Below, in pieces: positions 26,413 to 35,361 of a stretch of 64,000 bases of DNA. Every line of letters begins with the position of its first letter. The stretch's first letter is position 1. The notes beneath the pieces were generated by a model. That model worked only from the letters and a program-made list of their open reading frames with translations, ran no database searches and was not told the DNA's origin. Location of the stretch: positions 124,001 through 188,000 of the forward strand of contig NZ_RCVR01000005.1 in assembly GCF_016107305.1 (NCBI RefSeq), given 5' to 3'. A program made the position numbers and the translations under genes. The stretch comes from Roseomonas sp. KE2513. Its GTDB lineage: Bacteria > Pseudomonadota > Alphaproteobacteria > Acetobacterales > Acetobacteraceae.

Positions 26413-27006
26413 GTCTTCTCCTCAACAAGAAGGTGAAACAACGATCGCCAATTCACGGGAAGTGCTTGAAAAGGAGCCAAAAGCTCATATCATTCCATAC
26501 GCGGATTTAGGTTGCCCTGCATGAAACCCTTTTGACCGTGGTCTAATTTTCGTGTCCCGCTGCTCACTCGTCTCTCTTCCTGGCACAAAGGTCGATAACA
26601 TATGACAGGGAATATTGTCCTAAAAGCTGTGTTCCAGCTATTCTCAATGGAACTAACCGAAATCTATCATTCACCTCTGCGTTATTTCGGTACCGTGTCT
26701 CTTATCAATCCTGGCCGGCGACAGGTTTGCTAAACATAGGATAGTCGCCGGAACGGTCCGGTTACGAGAAACTGCCATTCAATGTGAATTCCATTTTGAA
26801 TTGAATTGAATTGAATGGAGGTGCTTTCCCGCCAACTCCTTCGGATTATCGTTCCGTTTTCTTCCGTACCAGCGCTCGGCCAGCTGATTTCCAGAATGCG
26901 CTACAAAATGGTTGCGCTTTCGATGGCGGCGCACGCAACCGCCTCGTTAGCTTCCGCCCATGAGGTCGGCCGGGAAATACCGCCGGCTTGAATGCGGGAG
27001 CGCGAG
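26413..27006. other. 594-bp AT-rich gap upstream of the capsule run
   Basis: Composition falls well below that of the neighbours; no gene is seen. It likely contains the promoter for the long plus-strand run that begins at 27007, but no -35/-10 pair is clear enough to name. It contains the TTGAA repeat described separately. Confidence 0.5.
26775..26818. repeat. TTGAA tandem repeat inside an inverted repeat
   Basis: Four perfect tandem TTGAA units occupy 26796-26815. The whole is framed by 9-bp inverted arms CCATTCAAT (26775-26783) and ATTGAATGG (26810-26818). It lies about 190 bp before the first gene of the polysaccharide run. It could be an operator array or a slippage-prone tract. Confidence 0.55.
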
Positions 27007-29751
27007 ATGCTGATTGACCACCTGTCCAGGCCAGCGCTGAAGGAGAGTTCGGACCGCCAGGGCGTCACCACCCGGACAAGCGTGACGACCATCGGAACCT
27101 GCCGCATCGCGGATCCCATCGCGGCGTCGGAGGCGCATCTGCCGATCCGCCGCAACATGACCAACGTCTACGGCTTCGTGCACACCTCGAAGGAGATCCT
27201 CCAGCAGCTCGACGTGCTGGAAGGCCGCCAGATACCGCAGGAACTGGTCCGCTTCCTCGCCTCGGGCACTTACGAGACGCCGGTTCCCCGCGACCCCGCC
27301 GACCTTTACATCGTCGAGATCTCCTCGGCGAAGGAGATCCACTTCGAGGGCCATCTCCTCCAGATCAACTGCCTGGACCGCGTCTTCAACGACCGGCGCG
27401 AGCTGCTCGAGGCCTTCTTCCGGCACAAATACGCGGCGGAGCGCCCCGCCAGGGCCGAAGCGCTCAACCTTCTTCCTGACTTCCACCAGGCCGATCCGGT
27501 GGAGCGCAGCTTCCTGCTCGAAGGCCATGTCCACATCACGAAGCGCGAGGAGCTGGAGGCCGATCTCCTCACCATCGCGGCGCGGCTGCCGGCACCGACC
27601 ATGTTCGTCTGCCACATCGACGTCGCCGATGGCGGCGGGCGCATGATCGAGAGCCGGTCGCGCCTCTGCAACTGGGTCCGGGAGATCGCCGCCGAGCACG
27701 GCCTCCCGCTTTTCGACCCCGCGCCGCAGGTGGTCGCCTATGGCCGTTCCCGCGCCCTGGCGAATGATGGCCGCGACATCAACCACTACACCACCGAGTT
27801 CAAGCCGCTGATCGGCGCGATGCTCTACGAAGCCGCCATGCAGCCACTGACGCGCGCCGGCGGCAATGAACCGGCACCCGCCGCGCGCCCCGTCCCGCCC
27901 ACAGCCTCGCCCTCTATCGCGAAGCCCGAAGTCGCCTTCGCCGATTCGATCCGCCTTGAGCGGCCCCCGGCGGCCCCGGCCGCGCCGCCCGATGCCCCGT
28001 CACCCGTGCCGCCCCCGCGCGAGGCCACCGCGCCGGCGCCCGTCCTGCCGACCAACGAGGTGCGCTCGGTGGCGCGCGAGGCGAAGACCCGCATCGCCCG
28101 CGGCGACATGGATGAGGCGGAGGTGCTGCTACGCGGGGCCGTGATGGACCACCCGGGCGCGGCGGAACTCTTCGGCCTCCTCGGCGCCGTCGCCTACCAC
28201 CGCGGCGACAACACGGCCGCGCTCGCCGACCTCCAGCGCGCCCTGCACCTCGACCATCGCTGCGTCGAGCCCCGCCTGCTTCTCGTGAAGATTGCCCAGC
28301 GCCTGAACCGGCTGGAGGAAGCCTGCGTCCACGCCCTCGAGCTCGTGGAGCTGGTGCCGCAGGACCATAAGGCGCTCACCGTCGCCGCGAAGGCCCTCCT
28401 GAAGGCCAAGCGCTTCCACGACGCGGCCTCTGTCTGGCGCCGGATCTCCATGCTGCGGCCGGAACTCTCGGGCCCGCTCGCGGAGATCGCCCGCTGCGAA
28501 CTGAAGGGCCGCAACCTGGAGGAGGCGGTCAAGGCCGCCGATGCCGCCCTCGGGCGCGACGCCGCCGACGTGCTGGCGCTCACCCTGAAGGCCGAGGCAC
28601 TCCAGCGCCTGAAGCGGATGGATGCCCTCGCCGCCGTGGCGCAGCAGCTCGTGCCGTTCGATCCCTCGGCCGCCATGGCGCTGGTTCCCGCGCTGACGGC
28701 CACCGCGCATCACGAGCACGCGGCCGCCGTGATCGCCGCGGTTCGCCGGCAGGGTCACAGCAACGCCTCCGATCCCATCATGCAGGCCGGCCTCATCCGG
28801 TCCCTGACCCAGCGCGCGCGGGCGGCCACCGAGCGCGGCGAGGCGACGGCCGCCGCCGCCGCCTGGAACGCCATCCGGCTCATCGATCCCGAGAACCGCA
28901 AGGCGATCTCGGGTCTGCGCAAGCTGGTCGCACCCATCCGCGGCCTCGTGCGCGAGCGCACCCTGGCCGGCGATCTCCCCGGCGCCATCGCCGCCTGCAT
29001 GGACGGCCTGGCGATCGACGCCGCGGAGGTCCGCCTCCTCCGGGAACACGCCAAGCTGCGCGAGCGGCAGGGCGACTGGGCCGAGGCCATGACCGCGTGG
29101 GAAGCGCTGGCGAACAGTGAGGACGGGCGGCCCGAGCTGATCCTCCGCGCCGGGCGCGCCGCCATCAAGGCAGGCGTGATCCTCGACGCGCTGCGGCTCT
29201 ACGGCGCCCTGCCGGAAGCGGAGCGGCACAAGGTCGCGAGCACCATCGCCTCGCTCAACCGCAAGCTCGTCTCCGCCATGCGCCAGGACTTCACGGCGGG
29301 CGACCTGGATAACGCGGTCCTCAAGGCGAAGCTCGTCCTCAGCATCGACGGCCGCAACCTGCCGGCCACGAGGCTGCTCGCGCGCGCGGTGTCGGGCTAC
29401 CGCAAGCTGTACAAGGTCGCGCTGGCAGAGGGCGACATCGCGGAGCAGGAACGCCTCTCCCGCCGCATCCTCGACATCGACCCGAACCGCACCGACGCCC
29501 TTCGCGCCCTGTCGCGCCTGCACGCCTCGGCCAAGCGCCCACGCGAGGCGATCGAGCTGCTGGAGCGCCTCACCCAGCTCGAGCCGGACGAGCCCCGCAA
29601 CTGGCACAAGCTCGCCAGCGTCTGCCGCCAGGCGCGCCGCTACGACCTGGGCGTGACCGCGGCGCTCAGGGCGGTCGAGCTGGAGCCGGCGAACGCCAAG
29701 GGGCTTGAGCGGCTGAGCGACATGCTCAACCGCCAGGCGCTGGCCGCCTGA
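27007..29751 (+). CDS. TPR protein with an unassigned N-terminal SGNH-like domain
   Basis: 914 residues. The N-terminal 280 begin with a VTTIGTCRIADPI block, then RRNMTNVYGFVHTSKEILQQLDVLEG, YIVEISSAKEIHFEG and a late DGRDINHYTTEFKPLIG. The GTCR start and the D-x-x-H-like DINHY end recall SGNH-hydrolase-like glycan-modifying domains, but I cannot assign a family. A Pro/Ala linker (about 290-345) leads to some 550 residues of TPR-like helical pairs. GGGAG lies six bases before the ATG at 27007, which is better than the ATG at 26992. There is no signal peptide, so it is probably cytoplasmic. It is first in the capsule run, 14 bp before the next gene. A role in glycan assembly or modification is inference. 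Confidence 0.75.
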   Translation: MLIDHLSRPALKESSDRQGVTTRTSVTTIGTCRIADPIAASEAHLPIRRNMTNVYGFVHTSKEILQQLDVLEGRQIPQELVRFLASGTYETPVPRDPADLYIVEISSAKEIHFEGHLLQINCLDRVFNDRRELLEAFFRHKYAAERPARAEALNLLPDFHQADPVERSFLLEGHVHITKREELEADLLTIAARLPAPTMFVCHIDVADGGGRMIESRSRLCNWVREIAAEHGLPLFDPAPQVVAYGRSRALANDGRDINHYTTEFKPLIGAMLYEAAMQPLTRAGGNEPAPAARPVPPTASPSIAKPEVAFADSIRLERPPAAPAAPPDAPSPVPPPREATAPAPVLPTNEVRSVAREAKTRIARGDMDEAEVLLRGAVMDHPGAAELFGLLGAVAYHRGDNTAALADLQRALHLDHRCVEPRLLLVKIAQRLNRLEEACVHALELVELVPQDHKALTVAAKALLKAKRFHDAASVWRRISMLRPELSGPLAEIARCELKGRNLEEAVKAADAALGRDAADVLALTLKAEALQRLKRMDALAAVAQQLVPFDPSAAMALVPALTATAHHEHAAAVIAAVRRQGHSNASDPIMQAGLIRSLTQRARAATERGEATAAAAAWNAIRLIDPENRKAISGLRKLVAPIRGLVRERTLAGDLPGAIAACMDGLAIDAAEVRLLREHAKLRERQGDWAEAMTAWEALANSEDGRPELILRAGRAAIKAGVILDALRLYGALPEAERHKVASTIASLNRKLVSAMRQDFTAGDLDNAVLKAKLVLSIDGRNLPATRLLARAVSGYRKLYKVALAEGDIAEQERLSRRILDIDPNRTDALRALSRLHASAKRPREAIELLERLTQLEPDEPRNWHKLASVCRQARRYDLGVTAALRAVELEPANAKGLERLSDMLNRQALAA

Positions 29752-29765
29752 CGCGGGGAAGAGCG

Positions 29766-31457
29766 ATGGGACTCCTCGCTGGTTACGCCGGCGCGGCACC
29801 GCCCGCCGCCGCACCGATGACGGCTGCGCACGAGGTCAGGCGGCGGCTGATGCACCGCGATGCCGGCGAGGCCCGCTGGTTGCTCGAGGAACGCGCCCGC
29901 GGGCACGCCCTTTTTCTGTCCGGGAACACGCGGACAGGCGCGCGCCACAGCCTCGCCTTCGACGGCCGGCTGACGAACAGGGCGGAACTCCTTGCGGACC
30001 TGCGCGCGGCGGGTGTCGAGCCGGAGGGCACGGGGGATGCGGACGCCATCCTCGCGGGCTGGGAGACCTGGGACGAGGCCCTGCTGCCCCGCCTCGAAGG
30101 GGCCTTCGCCATCGCGATCCTCGATACGGCCACCGGCATCCTGACACTCGTGCGAGACCGCTTCGGCCAGTCCCCCCTCCTCGTGGCCACCATCGGCGGC
30201 AGGGACGGCGCCGTCGCCTTCGCCTCCGAGCTGCAGGCCCTGCTCGCCTGGCCCGGGCTCCGGCCCGAACCGGACCTTGCGGCCCTCTCGACGATCATCG
30301 CCTTCGGGTACTCGCCGCTGGGATGCAGCCCGCTGATGCGCGTGCGCCGCCTCCCCCCAGGCCACCTGATGGTAGTCGGCGCGGACGGCTCGGTGCGGGA
30401 GCGGCGCTGGTGGAGCATGCCTGCCACCAGTTCCGAGCCGGTGCGCCCAGCGCGAAGCCTCACCCCCCTCATCATCGCCGCCCTGAAGGAGCAGGGCCTG
30501 GACGAGGGCGCCGTGACGCCGCGCAGCGGCGAAGGAACCCCCTTGCTGCTCGCCTGTATGCCAGGGGTCCGGGAGAGCACCGCGGAAATCCCGCCGCCAG
30601 ACCCGGAGCTCGTCCAGCGCCTCGTCCTGCACCAGGGCGAGCCCATCGCACCGGACGCCATCCTCCCGGCGCTGGCCGCGGGGGCGGAGGGCGGGCTGCT
30701 GCTCGCCCCCACGGGCGCGGCCGAGTTGCTGCTGGCGCATCGCCGCTACCGCCTCGTCCAGCGCGACTTGGCAAAGCTGCGGGAGGGTTCGGGCACGAAG
30801 CCGGCCGACGGGGGCTTTCACGAAGCCCCGCTCTCCGCCCGGGACCTCTGGCACGCCGCCAGCGGCGGGATGGCCGAGGGCGACCGGATGGGGCTGCTCG
30901 GCCCGGCACTCCTGCACACGCTCGTCCTCGCCGCCCCGGACCTCTACGGGACATCCCTCTGCGAGGCCGATCCGGCATTCCTCATGGCGGAGGCCGCACG
31001 CCTCGACCTCTCCATGAGGGTGCCCGCGCGCGAGCTTCCGGCACTCGACGTCGCGGCCAGCCTGACCGGCGCCACCATCCTCTGCCCCTTCCTGGAAAGC
31101 CGCCTGTCCGGCCTCCTGCTCGGCCTGCCGGATGCCGCCCGGCGCTGGCTCGTCCAGGGCCGGAGCCCCGTCGAAGCGGACCTCTCGGCCTGGAACCCGA
31201 TGGCGCCCGCGCTGCGCGACTTCACCGAGGAGACCCTGCTGGGCTCCGCGTCCCGCAACCGCCACCTCTTCAGCCAGGGCTGCGTGCCCGCGCTGCTCCG
31301 CCGCCACAAGGCCCGCCAGGACCTCGATCCGGCCACCCTCTGGGCCATGCTCGGCGTGGAGCTCTGGTGCCAGGCCTTCCTCGACGGCAATGCCTGGAAA
31401 GCGGCCGCCAAGCCCGCCCAGGACGAGGTCCCCGCCGCCGTACGCGAGGCCGCGTGA
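29766..31457 (+). CDS. asparagine-synthetase-like protein without either active site
   Basis: 563 residues with the Asn synthase scaffold: DGRLTNRAELLADL (about 66-79), LEGAFAIAILDTATGILTLVRDRFGQSPLLV (110-140), FASELQALL (152-160), LPPGHLMVV and RRWW. The N-terminus is MGLLAG instead of MCG, so the glutaminase nucleophile Cys2 is missing. The expected PP-loop SGGxDS is replaced by a TPLLLACMPGVRES-type stretch, so ATP-dependent amidation is unlikely. The C-terminal part is helical. GGGGAAG precedes the ATG. It overlaps the next gene by 4 bp (GTGA). Active AsnB-like proteins in capsule loci may amidate uronic acids; this copy looks like a pseudoenzyme or scaffold. Confidence 0.8.
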   Translation: MGLLAGYAGAAPPAAAPMTAAHEVRRRLMHRDAGEARWLLEERARGHALFLSGNTRTGARHSLAFDGRLTNRAELLADLRAAGVEPEGTGDADAILAGWETWDEALLPRLEGAFAIAILDTATGILTLVRDRFGQSPLLVATIGGRDGAVAFASELQALLAWPGLRPEPDLAALSTIIAFGYSPLGCSPLMRVRRLPPGHLMVVGADGSVRERRWWSMPATSSEPVRPARSLTPLIIAALKEQGLDEGAVTPRSGEGTPLLLACMPGVRESTAEIPPPDPELVQRLVLHQGEPIAPDAILPALAAGAEGGLLLAPTGAAELLLAHRRYRLVQRDLAKLREGSGTKPADGGFHEAPLSARDLWHAASGGMAEGDRMGLLGPALLHTLVLAAPDLYGTSLCEADPAFLMAEAARLDLSMRVPARELPALDVAASLTGATILCPFLESRLSGLLLGLPDAARRWLVQGRSPVEADLSAWNPMAPALRDFTEETLLGSASRNRHLFSQGCVPALLRRHKARQDLDPATLWAMLGVELWCQAFLDGNAWKAAAKPAQDEVPAAVREAA

Positions 31458-34009
31458 GCACCGCCGCGCCCGACTTGGCCGCGCGGCTGCGCGACGGGCG
31501 CGCCTGCCTGCGCTCCGGCCACAGCGAGGCGGCGGTGGCCCTGCTGCAGGGCGTCGTGGACGCCGCGCCCGAGGCACCGGAAGCGAAGGCGCTGCTCGCC
31601 ACCGCCCTCGAAGCAAGCGGCAACAAGCATCGCGCGCGCATGCTCTGGCTCGAGATCGGCCGCCAGGCCGGACCCGGTGGGGATGGACGCCATCTCTGGC
31701 GCCTCGGCCGCTACGCCGCGGAGCGCGGGGACCACGCGGAAGCGGAACGCATGCTCTCCGCCTATCTCGCGGTCTCGCCGGGCGATCTCGCCGCCGCCGA
31801 GCTGCTCCTGGAAGCGCGCCTCAGCCTCGCGGAGGGCCCGGTCTCGCGCCGCGCCGTCCTCGAGCAACATGCCGCCGACTGGCCGGAAACCGCCTTCTCC
31901 CTGACGCTCGTCGCCACCGAGGCCCATCGGGCCGGCAACACGGCGGCCGCGCGCGCCACGCTCGACCGGGCCGAGGGGATGTGGAGCAGTTCCATCGCCG
32001 CCGCGGTGCGGATCGCCGAGGCCCGCGATGCCCTCAGCCAGACCGCCGCCGCCGTCGCCATGCTGGAACGCGCCATCGCGGTCCACCCGGGCGTCGCGGC
32101 ACTGTGGCGCACGCGGCTCCGCGTGGCGCAATCGGCCGGCGAGGACAAGGCGGCGCTGCTCGGCATCGCCGCCAGGATCGTCGCGCTGGAGCCGGACAAG
32201 GCAGGGCCGCGCGTCGGGCAGGCGCGCCTCATGGCCGGGTTCAAGGACTGGGCGGGCGCCGCGGATGCCTGGCGGCACGCCCTGACGCTGGACCGCACGG
32301 TGGTCGAGCACTGGCGGGGCCTGATGGTGGCGCTCGCCAACCTCGAACGGAACGCCGCGCTGGAAAAGCTCCTCGAGGAAGCGCGCGTCTACTTCCGGGG
32401 CAGGGGGGCCGAGGGGCTGGTCGACTTGGCCGTGCTCGAATCCACCTGCGGCTGGCACGACCGCGCCGCTGCCCTAGCCGCGGGGGTGATGGCCCACCCG
32501 CAGACGCGCGGCCGGGCGCGCGGGACCGCAGCCGCCGCGCTCCTCAAGGGCGGCCACTACCAGCGCGCCTGGGGCTACCTCTCCGCCGCCGTGGAGGAGG
32601 GCAATGCCGCGCCCGAAACCCTCCGCATGGCGGTGCGCTGCGCCGCGGCCCTCCGCCTCCCGGCCCCCGGCGCCGGCGTCGCGGAGTTCCCGGACACGCT
32701 GTTCGAGCGCGCGCTGCTCCATCCGCCCGAACGGCCCCTCATCGCCCCCACCCCGACCTTCATGCTCGTGACCTCGTCCCTCAGCGCCGGCGGCGCGGAA
32801 AGGCAGGTGGCGCTCTCCGCCGCCGGGGTCGCGCGGCACCTCGCCGAGCGCGGGCTGGGCCGCGCGGTCCTCGTCGGCCTGGATCTGAACCCGGAAAGGG
32901 GCCGCTCCACGATGCGCCCGGTCGCCGAGGTGCCGGAGCTGACGATCGAGGACCTCGCGAAGGTGTCGGCGCCAGCGCTGTTCCGCGACATCACCGCCGC
33001 CGAGCCCGCGGCGCGGGCGGCCCTGGAGCTCATGGCCGCGCTGCCCGCCGGCATCTCGCGCGACGTCATCAAGCTCTACGACTGCTTCCGCCGCTTCCGC
33101 CCGGAACTCGTCCATCTCTGGCAGGACGGCGTCATCACCTCCGGATCGGTGGCGGCCGTCCTGGCCGGCGTGCCGCGCATCGTCGCCTCCACGCGCAACG
33201 TCGTCGCCACCGAGACGGACCGGCGCCGCTACCGGCGCTACCTGTCCACGATGTACCTCTCCCTGGCCCGCTGCCCCGGGGCGCATTTCACGGCGAACTC
33301 CGGCGCCGGTGCCCAGGACTACGAGCGCTGGCTGGGCATGGCGCCGGGACGGATCCAGGTGATCCGCAATGGCCTCGAACTTCCGGCGGTGCGGGCACGC
33401 GCGCCCGCCGCGGCACGGCAGGCCGTTCGCGCGGAACTCGGCCTTGCGCCCGACGACCTCCTCATGGGCGGCACCTTCCGCCTCGCGCCCGCCAAGCGCC
33501 CGCATCTCTGGCTCGCCGTCGCGGAACTCGTCGCGGCCCGCGTGCCGCGAAGCCGGTTCGTGATCGTGGGCGACGGCGCGCTGCGGGCCGAGCTGGAGGC
33601 CCTTATCAAGGAGCGTGGCCTGAGCGGCCGCGTGACGCTCGCCGGGCGGCGCAGCCCCGTGGAGCCCTGGATCGGCGCGATGGACGTGATGCTCCTCGCG
33701 AGCGAAGTCGAAGGCCTGCCCAACGTTCTTCTCGAGGCGCAGGCCCTCGGCGTACCCGTCGTGACGACGAATGCGGGCGGCTCCGCCGAGGCGGTGCTGG
33801 ACGGGATCACCGGCGTGCTCGTCCCCACGGACGATGCCGGGCCCCTCGCCGATGCCGTCGCGCGGGTCCTGCGGGACGAACCGATGCGCGCCCGCGCGCG
33901 GGTCGGCGCCCCAGCCTTCATCGAGCAGCGTTTCGGCATCGCCAGAATGTTGTCCGACACCCTCGATGCCTATGGCGTCAGCCATCAACCACAGGGGTTC
34001 AAACCATGA
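31454..34009 (+). CDS. TPR-fused family 4 glycosyltransferase
   Basis: 851 residues from a GTG at 31454 that overlaps the previous stop. Residues 1-430 are TPR-like helical repeats (LEASGNKHRARMLWLEIG, AVAMLERAIAVHPGVAALWRTRLRVAQ). A GT-B glycosyltransferase follows: the donor-independent N-domain starts LVTSSLSAGGAERQVALSAAG (about 438), with LVHLWQDGVITSGSVAAVLAGVPRIV. The C-domain has GTFRLAPAKRPHLWL, FVIVGDGALRAELEALI and EGLPNVLLEAQALGVPVVTTNAGGSAEAV, the GT4 E-x7-E nucleotide-sugar site. No signal peptide, so it acts at the inner face of the membrane. It likely adds sugars to the capsule chain; linkage is unknown. Its stop overlaps ugd by 4 bp. Confidence 0.87.
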   Translation: MSTAAPDLAARLRDGRACLRSGHSEAAVALLQGVVDAAPEAPEAKALLATALEASGNKHRARMLWLEIGRQAGPGGDGRHLWRLGRYAAERGDHAEAERMLSAYLAVSPGDLAAAELLLEARLSLAEGPVSRRAVLEQHAADWPETAFSLTLVATEAHRAGNTAAARATLDRAEGMWSSSIAAAVRIAEARDALSQTAAAVAMLERAIAVHPGVAALWRTRLRVAQSAGEDKAALLGIAARIVALEPDKAGPRVGQARLMAGFKDWAGAADAWRHALTLDRTVVEHWRGLMVALANLERNAALEKLLEEARVYFRGRGAEGLVDLAVLESTCGWHDRAAALAAGVMAHPQTRGRARGTAAAALLKGGHYQRAWGYLSAAVEEGNAAPETLRMAVRCAAALRLPAPGAGVAEFPDTLFERALLHPPERPLIAPTPTFMLVTSSLSAGGAERQVALSAAGVARHLAERGLGRAVLVGLDLNPERGRSTMRPVAEVPELTIEDLAKVSAPALFRDITAAEPAARAALELMAALPAGISRDVIKLYDCFRRFRPELVHLWQDGVITSGSVAAVLAGVPRIVASTRNVVATETDRRRYRRYLSTMYLSLARCPGAHFTANSGAGAQDYERWLGMAPGRIQVIRNGLELPAVRARAPAAARQAVRAELGLAPDDLLMGGTFRLAPAKRPHLWLAVAELVAARVPRSRFVIVGDGALRAELEALIKERGLSGRVTLAGRRSPVEPWIGAMDVMLLASEVEGLPNVLLEAQALGVPVVTTNAGGSAEAVLDGITGVLVPTDDAGPLADAVARVLRDEPMRARARVGAPAFIEQRFGIARMLSDTLDAYGVSHQPQGFKP

Positions 34010-35361
34010 AAATAGCAATTGTCGGCGCCGGCTACGTCGGTCTCGTCACGGGAGCATGCCTGGCCGATTTCGGGCACAACGTCCGATGCGTCGATATGGA
34101 CCCCGCCAAGATCGCGGCGTTACAGGCCTCACGCATCCCGATCTTCGAACCGGGACTGGAGGAGCTGGTGGCCAGGAACATGGCCGAAGGCCGCCTCGCC
34201 TTCGACACCAGCATGGCATGGGCCATCGCCGGCGCGGAGGTGGTGTTCATCGCTGTCGGCACGCCATCCCGCCGCGGCGATGGCCACGCGGACCTGAGCT
34301 ACGTCTACCGGGCCGCGCAGGACGTCGCCTCGGAGCTCACCGGCTACGCCGTGATCGTCCTGAAGTCGACGGTCCCCGTGGGCACCGGTGACCAGGTGGA
34401 GCGCATCATCCAGGACCAGCGCACCGGCATGCCCTTCGCGGTGGTGTCGAACCCGGAATTCCTGCGCGAAGGCGCCGCGATCGAGGACTTCAAGCGCCCT
34501 GACCGCATCGTCATCGGCACCGAGGACGAGTTCGCGCGCGAGGTGATGATGGAAGTCTACCGCCCCCTCTGCCTCAACCAGGCCCCGATCCTGTTCACGG
34601 GCCGGCGCACCTCGGAACTCACCAAATACGCCGCGAACGCCTTCCTCGCGACCAAGATCACCTTCATCAATGAGATCGCCGATCTCTGCGAGCGCGTCGG
34701 CGGCAACGTGCAGGACGTGGCGCGGGGCATCGGCCTCGACCGCCGCATCGGCAACAAGTTCCTGCACGCCGGCCCCGGCTTCGGCGGATCCTGCTTCCCC
34801 AAGGACCTGAGCGCGCTGATCAAGACCGCCCAGGACTACGGCTCGAACTGCCGGATCGCGGAAGCGGTGGCCAGCGTGAACGACCAGCGGAAGCGAGCGA
34901 TGGGCCGCAAGGTCGTGCAGGCATGCGGCGGCAGCGTGCGCAACAAGACTATCGCCCTGCTCGGCCTGACCTTCAAGCCGAACACCGACGACATGCGCGA
35001 CGCTCCCTCTATCGCCATCGTGACCGCCCTGCAGGATGCCGGCGCCAGGATACGCGCCTATGATCCCGCCGGACGCGAGCAGGCGGAGGCCGTGCTGCAG
35101 GACGTCGATTATGCCGAGGGGCCCTACGAGGCGGCCCAGGGCGCCGACGCCGTCGTGATGGTCACAGAGTGGGACATGTTCCGAGCCCTCGACCTCGACC
35201 GGCTGCGGCTGAGCATGAGGGCGCCCATCCTCGTGGACCTCCGAAACATCTACACGCCGGCAGAAGCCGGCGCGCGCGGCTTCCTCTACACCGGGCTCGG
35301 CTGCCCCTCGGAGGTGACCGCGCCCAGCCTGCCGCAGGAATCGCTGCTGGCGCTGCCATGA
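34006..35361 (+). CDS. ugd: UDP-glucose 6-dehydrogenase
   Basis: A 451-residue enzyme oxidising UDP-glucose to UDP-glucuronate with two NAD+. Motifs: MKIAIVGAGYVGLVTGACLADFGH (NAD site), SNPEFLREGAAIEDF, TSELTKYAANAFLATKITFINEIADLCE, and the catalytic Cys in GPGFGGSCFPKDLSALI (about 264). The UDP-binding C-domain has LGLTFKPNTDDMRDAPSI. The start overlaps the preceding stop (ATGA), as does its stop with the next start, so it is embedded in the capsule operon. Its product is the substrate for the 4-epimerase encoded at 39451, giving UDP-galacturonate. Confidence 0.96.
   Translation: MKIAIVGAGYVGLVTGACLADFGHNVRCVDMDPAKIAALQASRIPIFEPGLEELVARNMAEGRLAFDTSMAWAIAGAEVVFIAVGTPSRRGDGHADLSYVYRAAQDVASELTGYAVIVLKSTVPVGTGDQVERIIQDQRTGMPFAVVSNPEFLREGAAIEDFKRPDRIVIGTEDEFAREVMMEVYRPLCLNQAPILFTGRRTSELTKYAANAFLATKITFINEIADLCERVGGNVQDVARGIGLDRRIGNKFLHAGPGFGGSCFPKDLSALIKTAQDYGSNCRIAEAVASVNDQRKRAMGRKVVQACGGSVRNKTIALLGLTFKPNTDDMRDAPSIAIVTALQDAGARIRAYDPAGREQAEAVLQDVDYAEGPYEAAQGADAVVMVTEWDMFRALDLDRLRLSMRAPILVDLRNIYTPAEAGARGFLYTGLGCPSEVTAPSLPQESLLALP

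Noticed and set aside
31132-34005. A very long open frame on the plus strand (to 35361)
   Set aside because: Only its last third is ugd. The rest is an out-of-frame reading of the asparagine-synthetase-like and glycosyltransferase genes, full of Arg/Gly runs.
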